Shown: positions 18,351 through 27,176 of the stretch, piece by piece | Numbering within the stretch: the first letter of the stretch is position 1 | Layout of the letters: every line of letters starts with the position of its first letter | Assembly (NCBI RefSeq): GCF_017876095.1 | Contig: NZ_JAGINM010000023.1 | Span: 43,399-107,398 of the forward strand | Reading direction: 5' to 3' | Length of the DNA stretch: 64,000 nt | DNA from: Azospirillum agricola | GTDB taxonomy: Bacteria > Pseudomonadota > Alphaproteobacteria > Azospirillales > Azospirillaceae | The notes under the pieces: generated by a model | What the model saw: only the letters and a program-made list of their open reading frames with translations | What the model was told of the DNA's origin: nothing | Database searches by the model: none | Program-made: the position numbers and the translations under genes

Positions 18351-20690
18351 ATGACGACACCGGCGGATCCCGCACCGTCCCTCCTGCGCACCGTGCAGCG
18401 GCGCTTCACCAGCGGCCGGCTGGCCCGCCGCTTCGCCTTCGTGTCGCTGATGCTGGGCGTGCTGCTGGCCGTCCTGATCGGCGCCAGCCTCTATCTGGTG
18501 TCGAGCCGCCATCTGATCCGGCAGCACCACGGCAACATCGAGGCCAACGCGGCCCTGGTCGCCCGCCAGACCGAAGGGCTGCTGACCACGCTGGTCGACA
18601 CGGTGCGCGAGCTGTCGGACAACAGCGTCCTGGCCAGCGCGCTGGTCGATTCCGCCGGCAAGGAAGCCTATCTGCTGCCCTTCCTGCGCAGCTTCAACCG
18701 GATCGCCAGCGTCCCCGTCGCGCTGGTCTTCACCGATTTCGAGGGCGTCCCGATCGCCGACAACGGGCAGCGGACCGGACAGTGGGCGGGCCGGCTGCGC
18801 ATGACGCCGGAGGACATGGCCTGGCTGGTCCGCAGCATGGCCACCGGTCAGCCCGCCGCCACGGTGGTGTGGGAGAACGGCGTCCCGTTCCTGCTGGCGG
18901 CGGAGATGCTGATCTATTCGCGCACCGCCTCGCCGGAGGGCGCCCTGCTCTACAAGGTGCCGCTCAGCACGCTGGTCCTGCACCCGGAGGCCGAGCTGCG
19001 CCCGACCGGCGCGCCGCCGCCGCCGATGGCCGAAGGCGCCATGGCGGTGGAGGTGCCGCTGTCGCTGCCCGAGCATCTGCGGCCGCTGCGCCTGACCCTG
19101 CGGCTGGAGGCCCCGGCGACGCCGTCCGCCGCCTTCCAGTCCTGGGTGCTGCCCTTCTACGGGCTGGTCGCCCTGCTGTCCCTGGTGGCGCTCTATTTCG
19201 GCAGCCGGGCGGTGGGCAACCACATGACCCGGTCGCTGCGCGATCTGGAGCAGTTGGCCGGCGCCATCGCCAGCGACGGCTTCACCGGGCAGCGCGCCCG
19301 CGTGCGCGGCAACGACGAGGTCAGCGGGCTGGCCCGCACCTTCAACGCCATGCTCGACCACATCGGGGCCATCCAGCACGAGCGCGAGATGCGCGCGGTG
19401 GAGGAGATCACCGTCCAGCGCACGCTCGCCGAACGGGCGGAGCAGGCCCGCAACGAGGCCGAAAGCTCCAAGAACGAGGCGGAGCGCGCCCGCCAGGAAG
19501 CGGTCATGGCGCTGATGGTCGCCGAGCGCGCCAACGCCGCGAAGACCCATTTCCTGGCGGCGGCCAGCCACGACCTGCGCCAGCCGGTGCAGTCGCTGGT
19601 CCTGCTGACCTCGGCGCTGGCCGCAAGGCTGGGCGACCACCCGGCCTCCTCGCTGGTCGGCAGCATCGAGACCTCGATGGAGGCGCTCTGCCGCCTGCTC
19701 GACGCCATCCTCGACGTGTCGAAGCTCGACGCCGGCACGGTGTCGCCCAACGTGCAGGCGGTCTCGCTCGGCGCCATCTTCGAGCGGCTGGACGCCGAGT
19801 ACCGGCTGCGCGCCGCCGAGAAGGGCATCGGCTTCCGCAGCGTGCCGAACAGCCTGACGCTCTGCGCCGACCCGGCCCTGCTGGAACGGATCATCCGCAA
19901 TCTGGTGGAGAACGCGCTCCGCTACACCGACAGCGGGCGCATCCTGCTCGGCTGCCGGCGCGGCCCGTCGGGGCTGCGCATCCAGGTCTTCGACACCGGC
20001 ATCGGCATCCCGCCGGAGCATCTGGAGCGCATCTTCCACGAGTTCTATCAGGTCTCCAACCCGGCGCGCGACCGTGGCAAGGGGCTGGGACTCGGGCTTG
20101 CCATCGTCGACCGGCTCGCCCGGCTGCTCGGCTACCGGGTCCATGTCGCCTCCTGGCCCGGCAAGGGGTCCTGCTTCACGCTGGAGATCGGCGACCTCAT
20201 GGCACCGCCGCTGGAGGCCGAGATGGCGGTTTCGGCCGATCCGGTCGCCCCGGACCCCAGCGGCGGAACCGCCCTGGTCATCGACGACGACCCGCTGGTG
20301 CGCGAGGGGCTGAGCCTGCTGATCGAGGGGTTCGGCTGGCGCGTCCTGGCCGCCGACGGCGCGTCGGGCGCCCTGCGGGTGCTGGCCGAATCCGGCCGCC
20401 TTCCCGATCTCGTGATCGCCGATTACCGGCTGGCGGACCATGAGACCGGCCTGGACGTCATCCGCGCGGTGGAATCGGCCATGGCCGGCCGGCCGCCGCT
20501 CTGCGTCGTGCTGACCGGCGACACCGCGCCGGAACGGATCGCCGACGCGGAGGCCAGCGGCTACCGCATCCTGCACAAGCCGATCGGCGCCAAGGACATC
20601 GCCCTGCTTCTGAACGAGGCGGCGATTCCCACGACGACCCAGGGCCGTCCGGAGCGGCGGAGCCGGGGACCCGCCCTGATCGGCGGCTGA
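18351..20690 (+). CDS. Membrane hybrid histidine kinase with C-terminal receiver
   Basis: 779 residues. A membrane helix near 25-50 (FVSLMLGVLLAVLIGASLYL) precedes a periplasmic sensing region. A second helix near 270 (VLPFYGLVALLSLVALYFGS) leads to HAMP and a long charged coiled coil (EAESSKNEAERARQEA). HisKA has AASHDLRQPVQSL with phospho-acceptor His407; HATPase has NLVENALRYTDSGR and GLGLGLAIVD. A receiver domain (about 640-760) carries LVIDDDPLV and D691 in LVIADYRLAD. It lies just after a periplasmic binding protein gene, a pairing resembling TorT/TorS-like sensing. No separate response regulator is adjacent. Confidence 0.92.
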   Translation: MTTPADPAPSLLRTVQRRFTSGRLARRFAFVSLMLGVLLAVLIGASLYLVSSRHLIRQHHGNIEANAALVARQTEGLLTTLVDTVRELSDNSVLASALVDSAGKEAYLLPFLRSFNRIASVPVALVFTDFEGVPIADNGQRTGQWAGRLRMTPEDMAWLVRSMATGQPAATVVWENGVPFLLAAEMLIYSRTASPEGALLYKVPLSTLVLHPEAELRPTGAPPPPMAEGAMAVEVPLSLPEHLRPLRLTLRLEAPATPSAAFQSWVLPFYGLVALLSLVALYFGSRAVGNHMTRSLRDLEQLAGAIASDGFTGQRARVRGNDEVSGLARTFNAMLDHIGAIQHEREMRAVEEITVQRTLAERAEQARNEAESSKNEAERARQEAVMALMVAERANAAKTHFLAAASHDLRQPVQSLVLLTSALAARLGDHPASSLVGSIETSMEALCRLLDAILDVSKLDAGTVSPNVQAVSLGAIFERLDAEYRLRAAEKGIGFRSVPNSLTLCADPALLERIIRNLVENALRYTDSGRILLGCRRGPSGLRIQVFDTGIGIPPEHLERIFHEFYQVSNPARDRGKGLGLGLAIVDRLARLLGYRVHVASWPGKGSCFTLEIGDLMAPPLEAEMAVSADPVAPDPSGGTALVIDDDPLVREGLSLLIEGFGWRVLAADGASGALRVLAESGRLPDLVIADYRLADHETGLDVIRAVESAMAGRPPLCVVLTGDTAPERIADAEASGYRILHKPIGAKDIALLLNEAAIPTTTQGRPERRSRGPALIGG

Positions 20691-20724
20691 TTCCGGGCGA
20701 CGGGTGCCCGGCGGCTGTCGGTTC

Positions 20725-20958
20725 TCACCCGCCCCCGTCACGCCCCCGCACCGAAGCCTGCACCACCACGCTGACCTGATCCACCAGCCGTTCGATGATC
20801 TGCGCCGGAAGCCCCCCCTCGTGGTGGGCGGCGGCGGCATCCTCCAGGGTCCCCCGCGCCTCATCGACGGTGAGAAGCCCTTTTTCGACCATCGCAATCA
20901 TCAGCGACTCACAAATCGAGAGCGCGGCCAACCCTGCCGCCTCCTCCTGCGCAGCCAT
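20725..20958 (-). CDS. Small conserved protein of unknown function
   Basis: 77 residues, beginning MAAQEEAAGLAALSICESL and containing a helix-rich ALSICESLMIAMVEKGLLTVDEARGTLEDAAAAHH-like pattern. I recognise this as a small alphaproteobacterial family without known function. Amphipathic helices and no cysteine pairs or membrane segments suggest a soluble protein. It sits on the minus strand between a hybrid kinase and a Crp/Fnr regulator. Confidence 0.6.
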   Translation of the reverse strand: MAAQEEAAGLAALSICESLMIAMVEKGLLTVDEARGTLEDAAAAHHEGGLPAQIIERLVDQVSVVVQASVRGRDGGG

Positions 20959-21193
20959 GTCTCGCCCCCGTCGTTTACCACGGTTCCGGCATCATCCTGT
21001 CCCGAACCTCTTGAACAACAGGCCGAAATCGGCCCCGTCACACCCGTTCGGGGAAAAATTCTTATGCCCTTAACCTATGTTGTAGCCGTACCGGCCGAAA
21101 GGTTGAATCGTTCGTGGCTGCCCTTAATCGGGGTAGAGGCACGACCGGCATTCAGGCGACAAATATTCTATCAAAGAAAGCAAAGAGACGACC

Positions 21194-22018
21194 ATGACTC
21201 GCGCCTCGGCGAGATCCGTGCCGGAAGCCACTCCATTGTGGCTCAAACTCAGCAGCTACCTAATCCTTACGGATGAGGAGAAAGCTTATCTTTCTGAGCT
21301 TGAAAGGAACATCTTACGTCAGCCGCCGCGCAGCGATCTTCTCCAGCAGGGAGAGAAGTACCGCGATGTTCGCGTTATGCGTGAAGGCTGGGCGATCCGT
21401 CACAAGGCCTTGCCGGACGGCCGCCGCCAGGTCGTCAACTTTGTTCTCCCCGGCGATATCATCGGGATGTATTCGACCTTGTTCGAGTCCGCCGACCACA
21501 GCGTCACCACGCTGACGGCGGTCGAAGTCGCGTGTTTCCCCCCCGACCGGATCGTCGAGCTGTTCCGCGGCTTTCCCCGTCTGGCCGCCGCGCTCGCCTG
21601 GTCGGGGGCGCGCGAGGAGGCCATCGTCGCCGAGCGGCTGCTCAGCCTCGGCCGGCGCACCGCGCTGGAACGCACCGCCCACCTGATCGTCGAGCTGCTG
21701 CGCCGGCTCACCACCGTCAACATGGCGGACAACGGGCATTTCACGCTGCCGGTGACCCAGGAGATCCTGGCCGACGCCCTTGGCCTCAGCATCGTCCACA
21801 TCAACCGAACCCTGCGCCGGCTGCGCGACAGCGGCCTGATCGAGCTGAACGGCCAGCGGATCACCGTCAACGACGTCCGCCAGCTCGCCTCGGTCGGGCA
21901 GTTCGACGAGTTGTACCTCCACCTGATCCGTGCCCCGAAACGGTTGGAGCGCGCCTTTTCCGGAGAGGAGCGCCGCCCCCATGCCGGCGGCGCCGGCGAG
22001 GGCAGGCGGAAGATGTAG
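21194..22018 (+). CDS. Crp/Fnr-family transcriptional regulator
   Basis: 274 residues, ATG after an AAAGAGACGACC ribosome site. A cyclic-nucleotide-binding-type beta roll occupies about 25-150 (LPDGRRQVVNFVLPGDIIGM). A dimer helix follows, then a winged helix-turn-helix (LPVTQEILADALGLSIVHIN, RTLRRLRDSGLIELNG). The N-terminal cysteine cluster of Fnr is absent, so direct oxygen sensing by an Fe-S cluster is unlikely. The ligand is unknown. An HWE-type histidine kinase gene starts 70 bp downstream, suggesting a shared stress or environmental role. Confidence 0.93.
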   Translation: MTRASARSVPEATPLWLKLSSYLILTDEEKAYLSELERNILRQPPRSDLLQQGEKYRDVRVMREGWAIRHKALPDGRRQVVNFVLPGDIIGMYSTLFESADHSVTTLTAVEVACFPPDRIVELFRGFPRLAAALAWSGAREEAIVAERLLSLGRRTALERTAHLIVELLRRLTTVNMADNGHFTLPVTQEILADALGLSIVHINRTLRRLRDSGLIELNGQRITVNDVRQLASVGQFDELYLHLIRAPKRLERAFSGEERRPHAGGAGEGRRKM

Positions 22019-22088
22019 GATTCGGCCCGCGCGCCGGGGAGCGGCGCTCCCCGCCCCTCATCTCCGACCATCCGAAAAGACGAACGCC

Positions 22089-23780
22089 TTGACCCAAGCC
22101 TCCGACCAGGGTGTCCCCCCGAACCTCGACCAGCGGCTCGCCGCCCCCGCCCCCGGCGATCAGCCGGCACAGGTGCGGCGGATGGTGCGCCGGCTGGGCA
22201 TCGGCGCCGCCCTGCTCGCCGTCACCGTGGCGCTGCTGCTCACCTTCGCCGGCTACCGCGCCTATCGGGAGACGAACACCGAGGTCCTGCGCGAAACCGA
22301 ACTTCTGGTGGAGACGCTGTCCGGTCACGCGGCCCGCTTCATCGAGGCCGCGGACCTGATGCTCGACCGGCTGCGCCAGCTGGGCGAGGAAACCGGCTGG
22401 AGCGACCCGGCCCAATCGGCCCGCCTGTCGGCCGAGCTGCGGAGGCTGCGCGGCCTCATGCCGGCCGTCATGCGACTGGGAATCTGGGATGCCGAGGGGC
22501 GCCGGCTGGCCTCGACGGAGGACGATCTGCCGGCCGGCTTCTCGGTCGCCGACCGGCCCTATTTCGCCGCCCATCGCCCCGGTCCCGGAGGCGCGGCGCC
22601 GGAGGCGGCCAACGCCCTGGCGATCAGCGAACCGCTGGCGTCGCAGGTGGACGGCTCGACGATCATCGTGCTGAGCCGCCGGATGAGCCGGCCCGACGGC
22701 GGTTTCGCCGGAATCGTGACGCTGTCCTTCAAACCCATGGAATTGACCCTGCCTCCGGCGCGGCTGCCTCCGGGCGGCCCCGCGTCGGTCTTCTGGACCC
22801 TAGGCGACCAGCGGACGCTGGCGGTCAAGGGGCCGCCGGCCGAGTTGGCGGCCAAAACCGGGCAGGAACCGGCCCGCCGCAGGGTCGGTACCTATCCGCT
22901 GTTCGTCGAGGCGATTCCGCCCAAGGGGGCGGAGTTCGACCGCTGGCTCGCCCTGATGCTGCCGCAGTTGGCTCTGGGGCTGGTCGTGCTGTTCGGTTTC
23001 GGGGCGGGCGCCTGGATCCTCCTGCGCTGGGCGTCGGCCGAGGATGCGCACCGCAGCACCCTGGCCACGCTGGCGACCCGGCTGCGCCGCTCCAACGCCG
23101 ACCTGGAGGAGCGCGTCGCCGAGCGCACCAGGGAATTGTCCGAAGCGGTGGCCCAGCGCGACCTGCTGATGAAGGAGGTCAACCACCGGCTGAAGAACAG
23201 CCTTCAACTGGCCTGCGCGCTGGTGCAGATGCAGGGGCAGACCGGCTCCACCCCGGAGGTCCGGCAGCAGCTCGCCGACACGGTGGCGCGCCTTCAGGCG
23301 ATCGCCCGCGTCCATGACCAGCTCTACCAGACCGACGATGTCCGCCGGGTGGCGGCCGCCCCCTATCTGCGGACGCTGTGCGCCGACCTGGAGCAGTCGA
23401 CGCTGGCGAGTCAGCGCTTCTGGCGCATCGTCGTGACCGCCGATCCGGTCGATCTGCCGACCGACCAGGCGGTGCCGGTCGGGCTGATGGTCAATGAACT
23501 CGTCACCAACGCCCTGAAGCACGGGCAGCCGGCCGAGGCGGATGGAGGCAACTGGATCGTCGAGGTCGGGTTTTCCCAGCTCGCCGACGGGCGGCTCCGC
23601 CTCACGGTGCGCGACCATGGCGCCGGGCTGCCCGACGACACGCTGCCCCGGAGGGACGGAAGCCTGGGCATGAAGCTGCTCAACGGCCTGACCCGGCAGT
23701 TGAACGCCACCCTGGCCGTCGAGAACGCCGCGCCAGGGGCACGGTTCATCATGACCTTCCGTCCCCAGGACGTGGCGTGA
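22089..23780 (+). CDS. Membrane sensor histidine kinase, HisKA_2/HWE type
   Basis: About 563 residues with a TTG start at 22089; an ATG at 22182 is an alternative giving 532 residues. A membrane helix (IGAALLAVTVALLLTFAGYR), a periplasmic Cache-like region and a second helix near residues 295-320 precede a coiled coil. The kinase core has the HisKA_2 box LLMKEVNHRLKNSLQL with His366, and an HATPase part with LMVNELVTNALKHG and RDHGAGLPDD. Kinases of this class often feed PhyR-type general stress signalling in alphaproteobacteria. No PhyR or NepR is in the window. Confidence 0.9.
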   Translation: MTQASDQGVPPNLDQRLAAPAPGDQPAQVRRMVRRLGIGAALLAVTVALLLTFAGYRAYRETNTEVLRETELLVETLSGHAARFIEAADLMLDRLRQLGEETGWSDPAQSARLSAELRRLRGLMPAVMRLGIWDAEGRRLASTEDDLPAGFSVADRPYFAAHRPGPGGAAPEAANALAISEPLASQVDGSTIIVLSRRMSRPDGGFAGIVTLSFKPMELTLPPARLPPGGPASVFWTLGDQRTLAVKGPPAELAAKTGQEPARRRVGTYPLFVEAIPPKGAEFDRWLALMLPQLALGLVVLFGFGAGAWILLRWASAEDAHRSTLATLATRLRRSNADLEERVAERTRELSEAVAQRDLLMKEVNHRLKNSLQLACALVQMQGQTGSTPEVRQQLADTVARLQAIARVHDQLYQTDDVRRVAAAPYLRTLCADLEQSTLASQRFWRIVVTADPVDLPTDQAVPVGLMVNELVTNALKHGQPAEADGGNWIVEVGFSQLADGRLRLTVRDHGAGLPDDTLPRRDGSLGMKLLNGLTRQLNATLAVENAAPGARFIMTFRPQDVA

Positions 23781-24379
23781 GGCGGGAACGCATCGCAGGA
23801 CCGCAATCCTGATCACGCCGCCATTGCTTGGGGCGACGCGCCGGCAGGCGCAAGGATTCGGATAAAACGCATCCGGTTGCGCCCACGGTTCGGAATATAA
23901 ACCCTTCAGTTGCATCAAACGGGAAATTCACTTCCCATTTCGGGAATAATGAAAGGTTGTCCCAGGGCCAGTCTGTGAAGGACGCCGCGACCAGCGGCGA
24001 ATTCAATAAAATTTGAATCGGATCTTATTGTCTCTGCCGTTTTTTTGAACACGAACGCATGAAATTCTTCGCCACGCAGAGCACATCCTAAGATTGATTT
24101 GAGCACCCAGGCTCCGGATGGAGTGGTGGCGCGTCGGATGATGTCCCGACGAGATGCCTTGCCGGCCATGCCGTTCGGGCAACCGCGTGTCCGGAAACGC
24201 CGTCTTTCCTCGCCACCCGCGATTTGCGTCGCAGCAATCCGCGATCCGGCCTCCGATCTGTATCGGACATCGCATCGTCGGCGTCGCCCGTCTCGTCGCA
24301 CGGCACCGCCCCCGTGCCAACCGCAGAAAGACGGCAATCCAGGGCGGCCGCCGATTCGACGCCCCCATGGAGCGATTCC
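23781..24379. other. Long non-coding stretch upstream of the paa promoter
   Basis: About 600 bp with no credible gene. Base composition is noticeably less GC-rich than the surroundings near 23860-24090. Overlapping small frames exist on both strands but lack ribosome sites and recognisable domains. A symmetric GGGAA-ATTCAC-TTCCC at 23921-23936, followed by another GGGAA at 23942-23946, could be an operator. An unannotated small RNA or leader cannot be excluded. Confidence 0.5.
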
Positions 24380-24380
24380 A

Positions 24381-24428
24381 ATATGACACATAATCGCGCT
24401 TTACATGGATTGATCTGTATCATATTTT
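24381..24428 (+). promoter_or_regulatory. Putative paa operon promoter overlapped by an inverted-repeat operator
   Basis: A sigma70-like pair TTTACA (24400-24405) and TATTTT (24423-24428) has ideal 17-bp spacing, giving a start near 24435 and a 40-base leader to paaA. ATATGACACA (24381-24390) and TGTATCATAT (24416-24425) form an inverted repeat with one mismatch. Its arms bracket the -35 box and cover the -10 box, as expected for a repressor site. Repression relieved by phenylacetyl-CoA is known for PaaX/PaaR systems; no such regulator is encoded nearby. Confidence 0.6.
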
Positions 24429-24474
24429 CCTTCGAGACAGTTCGTTGGACGCGCAATCAATCGCAGGGACGCCG

Positions 24475-25476
24475 ATGTACACGCAAGGTTTGGACAGCAA
24501 GACCGAGCATGGCACCCAGCCGCCGCCCCGGTTGGTGACCGCCGAGGACAACCGCTTCCAGGAACGCGTCGACGCCGAGGAGAAGATCGAGCCGCGCGAC
24601 TGGATGCCCGAGGGCTACCGGCGCACCCTGGTCCGCCAGATCTCGCAGCACGCCCATTCGGAGATCGTCGGCATGCTGCCGGAGGGCAACTGGATCACCC
24701 GCGCGCCCAGCCTGCGCCGCAAGGTCGCCCTGCTGGCCAAGGTGCAGGACGAGGGCGGGCACGGCCTCTACCTCTACAGCGCCGCCGAGACGCTGGGCGT
24801 GTCGCGCGACGAGCTGGTCGAGCAGCTCCTGTCCGGCAAGGCCAAATATTCCAGCATCTTCAACTACCCGACGCCGACCTGGGCCGACATCGGCGCCATC
24901 GGCTGGCTGGTCGACGGTGCCGCCATCATGAACCAGGTGCCGCTCTGCCGCTGCTCCTACGGCCCCTACGCCCGCGCCATGGTGCGCATCTGCCGGGAGG
25001 AGAGCTTCCACCAGCGCCAGGGCTACGAGCTGATGCTGGCGCTCGCCACCGGCACGGCGGAGCAGAAGCGGATGGCGCAGGATGCGCTGAACCGCTGGTG
25101 GTGGCCGGCCCTGATGATGTTCGGCCCGTCCGATGACCAGTCGGCCCACTCCGCCCAGAACATGGCCTGGAAGATCAAGCGCTTCTCCAACGACGAGCTG
25201 CGCCAGCGCTTCGTCGACGCCACCGTCCCGCAGGCCGAGTTCCTGGGTCTGACCATCCCCGACCCGGACCTGCGCCTCGACCCCGAGAGCGGCCATCACC
25301 GCTTCGGCGCCATCGACTGGACCGAATTCAACGAAATCCTGAAGGGCAACGGCCCCTGCAACCGCGAGCGCATCGAGGCCCGCCGCAAGGCGTGGGACGA
25401 GGGCGCCTGGGTGCGCGAGGCCGCCAGCGCCCACGCCGCCAAGCGCGCCGCCCGCGCGCTGAAGAAGGCCGGCTGA
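24475..25476 (+). CDS. paaA: Phenylacetyl-CoA 1,2-epoxidase catalytic subunit PaaA
   Basis: 333 residues from the ATG at 24475 (CAGGGAC upstream); an in-frame TTG at 24445 is less likely given the predicted transcript start near 24435. It is the di-iron catalytic subunit of the ring-epoxidising oxygenase. Diiron ligands are visible in the carboxylate/His motifs around VQDEGGHGLYLYSAAE and REESFHQRQGYE. It heads the operon paaABCDE-N-G-H-I-J-K, with paaB 24 bp downstream. Confidence 0.97.
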   Translation: MYTQGLDSKTEHGTQPPPRLVTAEDNRFQERVDAEEKIEPRDWMPEGYRRTLVRQISQHAHSEIVGMLPEGNWITRAPSLRRKVALLAKVQDEGGHGLYLYSAAETLGVSRDELVEQLLSGKAKYSSIFNYPTPTWADIGAIGWLVDGAAIMNQVPLCRCSYGPYARAMVRICREESFHQRQGYELMLALATGTAEQKRMAQDALNRWWWPALMMFGPSDDQSAHSAQNMAWKIKRFSNDELRQRFVDATVPQAEFLGLTIPDPDLRLDPESGHHRFGAIDWTEFNEILKGNGPCNRERIEARRKAWDEGAWVREAASAHAAKRAARALKKAG

Positions 25477-25500
25477 CAAGAGACACGAGGGAAAGAGACC

Positions 25501-25803
25501 ATGGCCCCGCCAAACACCGATCGCAAGGACTGGCCGCTGTTCGAGATCTTCATCCGCCCGAAGAACGGCCTCAGCCACAAGCATGTCGGCAGCCTGCACG
25601 CCGCCGACGCCCGCATGGCGCTCGACAACGCCCGCGACGTCTACACCCGCCGCGGCGAGGGCGTCAGCATCTGGGCGGTGCCGGCGGCCAGCATCGCCGC
25701 CTCCGACCCATCCGAGAAGGCCAGCCTGTTCGAGCCGGCGGACGACAAGATCTACCGCCATCCGACCTTCTACGACATCCCCGCCGCCGTGAAGAACATC
25801 TGA
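25501..25803 (+). CDS. paaB: Phenylacetyl-CoA epoxidase subunit PaaB
   Basis: 100 residues, normal for this small structural subunit of the PaaABCE complex. The typical opening WPLFEIFIRPKNGLSHKHVG and the SLHAADARMALDNARDVYTR core are present. It bridges PaaAC heterodimers into the larger complex and has no catalytic residues. It lies between paaA and paaC with 24- and 32-bp gaps. Confidence 0.97.
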   Translation: MAPPNTDRKDWPLFEIFIRPKNGLSHKHVGSLHAADARMALDNARDVYTRRGEGVSIWAVPAASIAASDPSEKASLFEPADDKIYRHPTFYDIPAAVKNI

Positions 25804-25835
25804 CATGAAGACCATCTGACCCGGAAGGCCATCGC

Positions 25836-26600
25836 ATGAGCACGGATCGCCAACAGGCCCTCTTCGGCTACGCGTTGCGGCTGGGCGACACCAGCCTGGT
25901 GCTCGGGCACCGGCTGTCGGAATGGTGCGGCCACGCACCGGAGCTGGAGGAGGACATCGCGCTGACCAACGTCGCGCTGGACCTCGTCGGCCACGCCCGC
26001 CTGCTGCTGAGTTACGCGGGCGAGATCGAGGGGAAGGGCCGCGACGAGGATCGCCTCGCCTACCGGCGCGACGTCTTCGACTACCGCAACCATCTGCTGG
26101 CCGAGCAGCCCAACCGCGACTTCGGCCACACCATCGTGCGCCAGTTCCTGCATGATTCCTGGGCGGTCGAGCTGTACGGCCGCCTCGCCGCCTCGGCCGA
26201 CCCCACGCTGGCCGGCATCGCCGCCAAGGCGGTGAAGGAGGTGCGCTACCACGTCCGCCACAGCGCCGACTGGCTGATCCGGCTCGGCGACGGCACCGAT
26301 GTCAGCCGCGCCAGGGTCGCGGACGCGCTGGAGCGCCTGTGGTCCTACACCGGCGAGATGTTCGAGCGCGACGCCGCCGAGGACACGCTGGTGGCCGCCG
26401 GCATCGCCCCCGATCCGGCCGAGCTGCGGACCGCCTGGAACACCCGCGTCGCCGCGGTGCTGGAGGAGGCCACGCTGGACCGCCCGACCGACGGCTGGAT
26501 GCAGAAGGGCGGCCGGCGCGGCGAGCACAGCGAGCATCTCGGCTATCTGCTGGCCGAAATGCAGTTCCTGCCGCGCGCCTACCCCGACGCGGTGTGGTGA
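25836..26600 (+). CDS. paaC: Phenylacetyl-CoA epoxidase structural subunit PaaC
   Basis: 254 residues, a ferritin-like relative of PaaA that binds and stabilises the catalytic subunit but lacks most metal ligands. Motifs include LGDTSLVLGHRLSEWCGHAP near the N-terminus, LTNVALDLVGHARLLL, and a C-terminal GGRRGEHSEHLGYLLAEMQ segment. It ends 7 bp before paaD. Confidence 0.97.
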   Translation: MSTDRQQALFGYALRLGDTSLVLGHRLSEWCGHAPELEEDIALTNVALDLVGHARLLLSYAGEIEGKGRDEDRLAYRRDVFDYRNHLLAEQPNRDFGHTIVRQFLHDSWAVELYGRLAASADPTLAGIAAKAVKEVRYHVRHSADWLIRLGDGTDVSRARVADALERLWSYTGEMFERDAAEDTLVAAGIAPDPAELRTAWNTRVAAVLEEATLDRPTDGWMQKGGRRGEHSEHLGYLLAEMQFLPRAYPDAVW

Positions 26601-26607
26601 GGCGACC

Positions 26608-27129
26608 ATGCCCGACGCAGCAGGCTGCTGGGGACCGGAGCCGGGAGCCGATGCGGCGGTGACGGCCGCGTGGGATGCCCTGGCCACGGTCATGGACCCG
26701 GAAATCCCCGTGCTGAGCGTGGTCGAGCTCGGGATCGTCCGCTCGGTGGCGCGCGACGCGTCCGGCCGGCTGGCGGTGACGGTGACGCCGACCTACTCCG
26801 GCTGCCCGGCCACCGGCGTGATCGTGCTGGAGGTGGAGACCGCGCTGGCACGCGCCGGGCTCGACGCGCGGGTGTCGGTGGTGATCGCCCCGCCCTGGAC
26901 GACCGATTGGATCAGCGACAGCGGCCGCGCCAGGCTGGCCGAGGTCGGCATCGTTCCGCCGCCGAAATCCGGCAAGCGCGCGTTGACCGCGCCCGACGAG
27001 ACCGTCGCCTGCCCGCTCTGCGGCTCCGCCGATACCATGCAGATCAGCCGCTTCGGCTCGACCGCCTGCAAGGCGCTGCACCGCTGCAACGCCTGCCTCG
27101 AACCGTTCGACGTCTTCAAATGCCATTGA
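26608..27129 (+). CDS. paaD: PaaD, MIP18/SufT-like maturation factor of the epoxidase
   Basis: 173 residues from the ATG at 26608. The N-terminal DUF59/MIP18 domain has MDPEIPVLSVVELGIVRSV and TPTYSGCPAT. The C-terminus is a cysteine cluster (CPLCGS and CNACLEPFDVFKCH) likely to bind metal or an Fe-S cluster. PaaD is needed for epoxidase activity, probably for Fe-S assembly on PaaE. It lies between paaC and paaE as in other paa operons. Confidence 0.95.
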   Translation: MPDAAGCWGPEPGADAAVTAAWDALATVMDPEIPVLSVVELGIVRSVARDASGRLAVTVTPTYSGCPATGVIVLEVETALARAGLDARVSVVIAPPWTTDWISDSGRARLAEVGIVPPPKSGKRALTAPDETVACPLCGSADTMQISRFGSTACKALHRCNACLEPFDVFKCH

Positions 27130-27176
27130 GCGGCCCCGACCGAGCGGCCGTACGCCCGACAAGGAATCCCGTCCCC

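Noticed and set aside
23915..24391. 158-codon minus-strand frame upstream of paaA
   Set aside because: Overlapped by equally long frames in other phases, no ribosome site, no domain, and located in a promoter-bearing region.
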